Assembly: GCA_035315065.1 (NCBI GenBank)
Contig: DATFYM010000004.1
Coordinates: 1 to 15,653 of the forward strand
Direction: 5' to 3'
DNA from: DATFYM01 sp035315065
Lineage (GTDB): Bacteria; Acidobacteriota; Terriglobia; UBA7540
DNA: 15,653 nucleotides
In this document: piece after piece, positions 14,400 through 15,653 of the stretch
How the letters are laid out: each line of letters begins with the position of its first letter
How positions within the stretch are numbered: the stretch's first letter is position 1
Notes under the pieces: model-generated
What the model was told of the DNA's origin: nothing
The model's database searches: none
The model's input: only the letters and a program-made list of their open reading frames with translations
Position numbers and translations under genes: made by a program

Positions 14400-14778
14400 G
14401 TTTCTGCTCGACACAAATTTCGCTATCGCCATCCTTGCCGGCGAGGGTGCGGCTCTTGGTTTTCTCAACGGCAGCGAACCCACGTTTCTGTCGAGCATTG
14501 TGCTTGGGGAACTTTACTACGGGGCGAGAAAGTCAGCCCGCACGGCATCCAATTTGGCCAAGGTAGAGGAACTTGCCGCGGCCTTCGCCGTGCTCAACTG
14601 CGACGTCTCAACCGCGCGTCACTACGGGAAGATTCGAGACTTGCTGAGGGCAAAAGGGCGCCCGATACCAAACAACGACATTTGGATTGCCGCTCACGCC
14701 CAACAGTACGAACTCACGCTGGTAACACGAGACGAGCATTTTAGAGCCGTCGAGGGAATTGCCGTCGAAGGGTGGTGA
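14389..14778 (+). CDS. vapC: VapC-type PIN-domain ribonuclease toxin
   Basis: This 129-residue PIN-domain protein is predicted to be a Mg(II)-dependent endoribonuclease that inhibits translation when free of its antitoxin. The four expected acidic residues are all present: Asp8 in FLLDTN, Glu41 in LGELYYG, Asp97 in PNNDIWIAA, and Asp115 in VTRDEHF. Length is normal. The ATG at 14389 lies inside the antitoxin's last codons (11-base overlap), indicating translational coupling. Compared with the broken PIN gene at 7034-7087 this copy looks intact and active. Which RNA it cuts cannot be read from the sequence. The downstream neighbour is convergent gene debris. Confidence 0.88.
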   Translation: MAGKFLLDTNFAIAILAGEGAALGFLNGSEPTFLSSIVLGELYYGARKSARTASNLAKVEELAAAFAVLNCDVSTARHYGKIRDLLRAKGRPIPNNDIWIAAHAQQYELTLVTRDEHFRAVEGIAVEGW

Positions 14779-14878
14779 GATAGCGAATGCTCCGCTGCGA
14801 CATCCCAACGAGATCGACCGGCACATTATTCGCAACGAGTCTCGGACGCAACAGGGATTCGGGCGCGCTACCCATTCC

Positions 14879-14969
14879 TCACGGCAATCGGAACTGCGGA
14901 TTCAGCTTCACCGCTGTCGTGATCGAGTTGGAAATGAAGCAACCCGCCTTGTGGGCGCCGTCATCCTCT
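14879..14969 (-). pseudogene. OsmC-family protein, C-terminal remnant (second copy)
   Basis: On the minus strand a frame reads AHKAGCFISNSITTAVKLN and ends PQFRLP with TGA at 14879-14881. Its last 20 residues match the tail of the OsmC-family gene at 15390-15653 in length and pattern, including the CFISNS motif that holds the second OsmC cysteine. Upstream of about 14960 the OsmC-like reading stops and the protease pseudogene's last conserved residues begin in another frame. So only the tail of a former OsmC gene survives here. The protease frame runs through it out of frame to a stop at 14908. Confidence 0.6.
14890..14941. repeat. Direct repeat, left copy (OsmC tail)
   Basis: These 52 bases match 15401-15452 at 47 positions, with an uninterrupted 24-base identity ending at 14941. 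The two copies flank the aspartic protease pseudogene in the same orientation. Confidence 0.85.
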
Positions 14970-15327
14970 TCAACGGAATGGCAGGTAATCGTTTCAGGGT
15001 CCGGTTAGCCGGGTCGACGGTAATGCCCACGGACTCGAGAGCTGTGACCCCGAGCAGTGGCTCCGCATCATCGGGACCGAATACCACCCGGCCGGCAGTG
15101 ATTTCGCCCATGAACCTGATTTCGACCAATCCGAAAGAGAACTGGTGTTTGGTGCCATCCGCCCATTCTTACATCGTCGTCCCGACGGGCTGGACTCCAA
15201 TTTGCCGAAGCTTGGCAGCCGGAGCCACGCAATCCGTTGCCACAGTGTCGACGAGAAAGTCCGCTTCGTATGTGCCGTTGGAACTTCCCGTGCCTCTCAA
15301 GGCGACAGTGACGTGTGTGAGTCCCAT
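14908..15327 (-). pseudogene. Retropepsin-like (clan AA) aspartic protease, disrupted
   Basis: From ATG 15327 (AGAGGTGG about eight bases upstream) the frame starts MGLTHVTVALRG and reaches EADFLVDTVATDCVAP, where the family has FLVDTGATD. It then meets TAA at 15169-15171 (codon 53). The same frame continues without a shift: EWADGTKHQFSFGLVEIRF, MGEITAGRVVFG, EPLLGVTALESVGI, VDPANRTLKRLPAIPLK. These are the conserved blocks of small bacterial clan AA aspartic proteases of about 120 residues. Two lesions are visible: the stop, which replaces what is usually a tyrosine before E-x-ADG, and Val29 in place of the DTG glycine. The last 18 codons to 14908 are out-of-frame OsmC tail, so the natural stop was also lost. 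Single-domain proteases of this type act as dimers; substrate unknown. Confidence 0.75.
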
Positions 15328-15389
15328 TTGACGCGCCACCTCTATGATACGCGCTGGACCGCCAGCGAGGCAAATCGCATGCGCGCTTA

Positions 15390-15653
15390 TCAAGCCACCC
15401 GGAAGTTCGCATTCAGCTTCACCGTTGCCGTGATCGAGTTGGAAATGAAGCAGTCCTCCTTGGCGCTGGCCATGATCTCGCCCGCGCGCCCGAAGTCGGC
15501 CTCGGATTTCAGCGCCACGCGAGGCTCCACCGTAATCTGGGTCACGCGATACTTGCCGTCGACGTTTTCCAGCAACCCGTCAGCGTGCGATTCGTAGGAG
15601 ACCACCTCCAGTCCTTTGTGTTTGGCGTAGGAGAGGAAGGTCAACTTCAAGCA
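15390..15653 (-). CDS. OsmC-family protein, C-terminal part (cut by the right edge)
   Basis: The minus-strand frame is open from the window edge to TGA at 15390-15392, giving 87 residues. It reads CLKLTFLSYAKHKGLEV, DGLLENVDGKYRVTQITVEP, then EDCFISNSITATVKL. This is the C-terminal half of an OsmC/Ohr-type protein. These use a cysteine pair to reduce organic hydroperoxides in the cytoplasm. The Cys at the very edge (C-x-x-LTFL) and the one in CFISNS fit the two family cysteines, though subfamilies differ in whether they are peroxidatic. The N-terminal half lies beyond the window. It is 62 bases upstream of the protease pseudogene's start and could share its transcript. Its tail is duplicated at 14879-14969. 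Confidence 0.75.
   Translation of the reverse strand, partial: CLKLTFLSYAKHKGLEVVSYESHADGLLENVDGKYRVTQITVEPRVALKSEADFGRAGEIMASAKEDCFISNSITATVKLNANFRVA
15401..15452. repeat. Direct repeat, right copy (OsmC tail)
   Basis: These 52 bases are the partner of 14890-14941 (47 of 52 identical), inside the 3' end of the OsmC-family gene. Both copies encode the same 21-codon tail length from CFISNS to the stop. Confidence 0.85.

Noticed and set aside
15169..15171. Frameshift splitting the aspartic protease
   Set aside because: The two halves are in the same frame (start coordinates differ by a multiple of three), so the lesion is a single in-frame TAA and not a frameshift.

Overview
The window looks like bacterial chromosome of about 60% G+C. 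It most resembles an Acidobacteriota (Terriglobia-like) genome. That placement is an inference from three things: the fused E1 alpha-beta dehydrogenase, the style of the vapBC and OsmC/aspartic-protease accessory genes, and the many short degenerate low-complexity repeats confined to intergenic DNA. No rRNA, tRNA or CRISPR array was seen.

Layout. 1-126 (+) is the C-terminal end of an IS630-type transposase entering from the left edge. 137-2535 (-) is a two-gene unit: an SH3-domain membrane-anchored protein, translationally coupled (ATGA) to a PlsC-like acyltransferase with C-terminal membrane segments. 2714-3569 (+) is an alpha/beta hydrolase followed by a 54-residue six-cysteine zinc-ribbon protein. 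3662-5773 (-) is a 703-residue fused E1 alpha/beta 2-oxoacid dehydrogenase with a good sigma70-type promoter. 5917-6790 is a gene-poor stretch packed with at least four families of short degenerate repeats and one near-consensus promoter with no recognisable gene. 6791-7335 (-) is a decayed island: an intact ribbon-helix-helix antitoxin, a PIN toxin broken after 17 codons, and the 3' end of a histidine-phosphatase-like gene. 7683-14050 (+) is gltB-gltD, separated by a 272-bp gap holding a large imperfect inverted repeat. 14172-14778 (+) is an apparently intact vapBC pair with its own promoter and a candidate operator. 14879-15653 (-) is a mosaic: the C-terminal part of an OsmC-family gene at the right edge, then a retropepsin-like aspartic protease with an in-frame stop and a mutated DTG motif, then a second OsmC gene tail.

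Metabolically the core is nitrogen assimilation (GltBD: glutamine + 2-oxoglutarate + NADPH to 2 glutamate) and oxidative 2-oxoacid decarboxylation (E1). The rest is envelope/lipid and accessory material. The least explained features are the dense, family-rich intergenic repeats (six or more types in under 16 kb, in gaps but not inside the recognised genes) and the layered gene remnants around the toxin-antitoxin and protease loci. I did not find a convincing new multi-gene system.
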